Positions 62,701 to 64,000 of a stretch of DNA of 64,000 bases are shown here, one piece after another. Made by a program: the position numbers and the translations under genes. Under the pieces are notes generated by a model. It had not been told where the DNA came from and did not search any database. It saw only the letters and a program-made list of their open reading frames with translations. The stretch is from Mugil cephalus (Eukaryota > Chordata > Actinopteri > Mugiliformes > Mugilidae), in contig NC_061771.1 of assembly GCF_022458985.1 (NCBI RefSeq), positions 16,360,001-16,424,000 on the forward strand. Direction: 5' to 3'. Within the stretch, counting starts at the first letter, position 1; every line of letters begins with the position of its first letter.

Positions 62701-63286
62701 TGGTTTTCGCTGGTGTACCTAATGAACTGGCAAGAGAGTGTATATGGAGCATTTGTCTGGGACGTATTTCAAACAAACAAAGTCAGGAATGTGCAATGAT
62801 AACGACGTAAGACGCCTCAGCCACACACCCTAGCAAAATATTTAAACCGCAGGCGTAGCCCTATTTATTTTATCTACACTGAGGAAATAGACAAAACCCA
62901 GACTGACCTGTGGCACAGAGTCGAAATGCAAACAGTCCTCCGTCTTAGTGGTTTGTGTTTGTCTTCCTCTCTGCAGAGTTCAGTCGCCCCAGAAGACTTC
63001 AGAGTGATCAATATCGGTAAAAGCTTGTCCCCAATCAATTATGAAAGGTTAAACTCCTGGAGGTTGAAACTGATGTACAACACAGACTCTACTGTCACTA
63101 AGTAAGGCAACACTGCAAATCTCTTATTTTAATTATATCAGATTGTTGTTCACATTTTTCTTCTTTTCTTTCAAAAGTTCATTTTATTAGACTTTAATAG
63201 TCTCCATGCATTGTTTTCGTTCACAGCGATATCGTAATTCAGCTCTCCTCGGCGGCTTGTTGGAACGCCAGCTTCTTGGACCAAAG
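53747..63286 (+). CDS. Small-HERC E3 ligase, 5' part (RCC1-like domain)
   Basis: Exons: 53747-53969 (exon 2, from 53617 with leader), 55948-56107, 56511-56587, 57197-57418, 57844-57935, 58108-58238, 60343-60494, 61622-61695, 62977-63101, 63227-63286. The frame is consistent throughout, about 438 codons. The start [13 protein letters not shown] is the typical start of HERC3/HERC4. RCC1 blades repeat W/FG.....GQLG plus [79 protein letters not shown]. The last exon has [11 protein letters not shown], which in HERC3/5/6 follows the propeller. The HECT ligase domain must lie beyond 64000. The exon sequence is nearest HERC3 but clearly diverged; its place next to ppm1k matches the HERC5/6 cluster. 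It may be a fish HERC5/6-like gene, so no symbol is given. Confidence 0.9.
55396..55888 (+). mobile_element. Degenerate Tc1/mariner element
   Basis: Terminal inverted repeats gccactttattaggaacacc and, inverted, GCCACTTTATTAGCTACACC match at 19 of 21 positions over the full repeat. The interior keeps the transposase C terminus on the plus strand: [31 protein letters not shown], ending AKEGPAFY. The first two thirds of the transposase are gone. In HERC intron 2. Confidence 0.85.
58615..59515 (+). mobile_element. Second degenerate Tc1/mariner element
   Basis: The frame near 59150-59235 contains [18 protein letters not shown], the block carrying the third catalytic acidic residue of Tc1-type transposases. 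The left edge (acgtgaaaaagtacgtgcacc) and right edge (ggatgcaaatacttttatgtgg) look like decayed terminal repeats. Frameshifts and losses throughout; a different family from 55396-55888. In HERC intron 58239-60342. Confidence 0.7.
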
Positions 63287-63308
63287 GTAAACCACGTTCA
63301 TCAGTAAC

Positions 63309-63310
<2 letters not shown>

Positions 63311-63340
<30 letters not shown>
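63311..63340. repeat. CA microsatellite
   Basis: About 14 CA units, 25 bp downstream of the last HERC exon in the window. Confidence 0.9.
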
Positions 63341-63341
<1 letters not shown>

Positions 63342-63845
63342 GACACTTCAGTATCTGCTTCACATCACAACACATTCACACGTGTTAATAAAGGACGCCT
63401 TTAGAAAGGGGGCCGGATCTTAAGGATCTTAATCATTTAACTGTTTAATGTGTTTGTGAAGCGGCAGCTCCACATCGACCAGCTGAATATATAGGACCTA
63501 GAAATGTAATGGAGCATTTTTAAAGTGACAGTAACAAAATTCGGGAAAATATGAACCAAAAGTAGAAATAAAACAAAAAAAAAGAGACAACATGCATAAA
63601 AGCCTCATCCTGGTTGTGCACGTGTACATCATAGTGCATGGGACTTTAGATGAGGGCATACTTGTTGTGTTGTAGGGGGAGCCTTCGTGCAGACGACAGG
63701 CTGATGACAAACACTACACCCACCTCACTGTCTGATACAGAATAGAATACGTATTTAGCTTTGATTGAACTGAACTGAATTGAATTAGGGTGAAAAATAA
63801 AATGAAATACACCAGCACATAAAGAGGTTAGTATCGTTTTATAGT

Positions 63846-63889
<44 letters not shown>

Positions 63890-63911
63890 TGTGTGTGTGT
63901 GTGTGTGTGTG
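63846..63911. repeat. TG microsatellite
   Basis: About 33 TG units with one interruption (tgtctg). The reverse strand gives a spurious Thr/His-rich open frame. The surrounding 63287-64000 is HERC intron with no further exon seen. Confidence 0.9.
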
Positions 63912-64000
63912 CATGTACGTGTGTGTGCACCTGCTCTTTATCTCTGCTTTGTTCAGCCAAAAATAGGACAGCACATGTCAGGATCTTTGGACCTGGTTAA

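Noticed and set aside
63646-63960. 104-codon His/Thr-rich minus-strand frame
   Set aside because: Produced by translating the TG microsatellite at 63846-63911.

Overview
The window is vertebrate nuclear DNA, almost certainly from a ray-finned (teleost, probably percomorph) fish. The evidence is: genes of about 10-16 small exons with GT/AG junctions, short introns, A/T-rich intergenic DNA full of CA/TG and AT microsatellites, and fish-type DNA transposon debris (Tc1/mariner, hAT-like, piggyBac-like). Every exon chain below was assembled by hand: splice sites were read, the reading frame was checked across each junction, and the proteins were compared with families recalled from memory. No database search was run.

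Layout. 1-4.1 kb: intergenic, with interspersed repeats, one unidentified candidate exon (1542-1739) and an NRF1-type palindrome. 4.1-14.4 kb, minus strand: g3bp2, a stress-granule RNA-binding protein, 488 aa in 11 coding exons, with a long U-rich 3' UTR and two candidate 5' leader exons. 16.3-26.6 kb, plus strand: pkd2 (polycystin-2), complete at 903 aa in 15 exons, with an intact tRNA-Ala(CGC) gene in intron 1. 27-41 kb, minus strand: abcg2, a half-transporter of 667 aa in 15 coding exons, with a FABP-like pseudo-exon and a LINE remnant in one intron, and three different DNA-transposon relics in another. 43.2-48.9 kb, minus strand: ppm1k, a mitochondrial PP2C phosphatase, 382 aa in 6 coding exons. 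51.9-64 kb, plus strand: the 5' part of a small-HERC E3 ligase gene. It covers the RCC1-like propeller and the start of the linker; the HECT domain lies beyond the right edge.

The order pkd2-abcg2-ppm1k-HERC matches the human 4q22 block, so the last four genes are a conserved synteny group. g3bp2 sits megabases away in human, and here it is head-to-head with pkd2 across about 2 kb. The genes do not form one pathway: RNA granules, ciliary cation channel, urate/xenobiotic efflux, branched-chain amino-acid control, and ubiquitin/ISG15-type ligase.

I saw no CRISPR, operon or other prokaryotic system, and nothing that amounts to a new biological system. The most interesting items are a FABP-like exon relic, a stop-free 117-nt intron in the ATPase domain of abcg2, a 97%-identical 236-bp duplication on both sides of the HERC promoter, an uORF in the HERC leader, and an altered EF-hand residue in pkd2.
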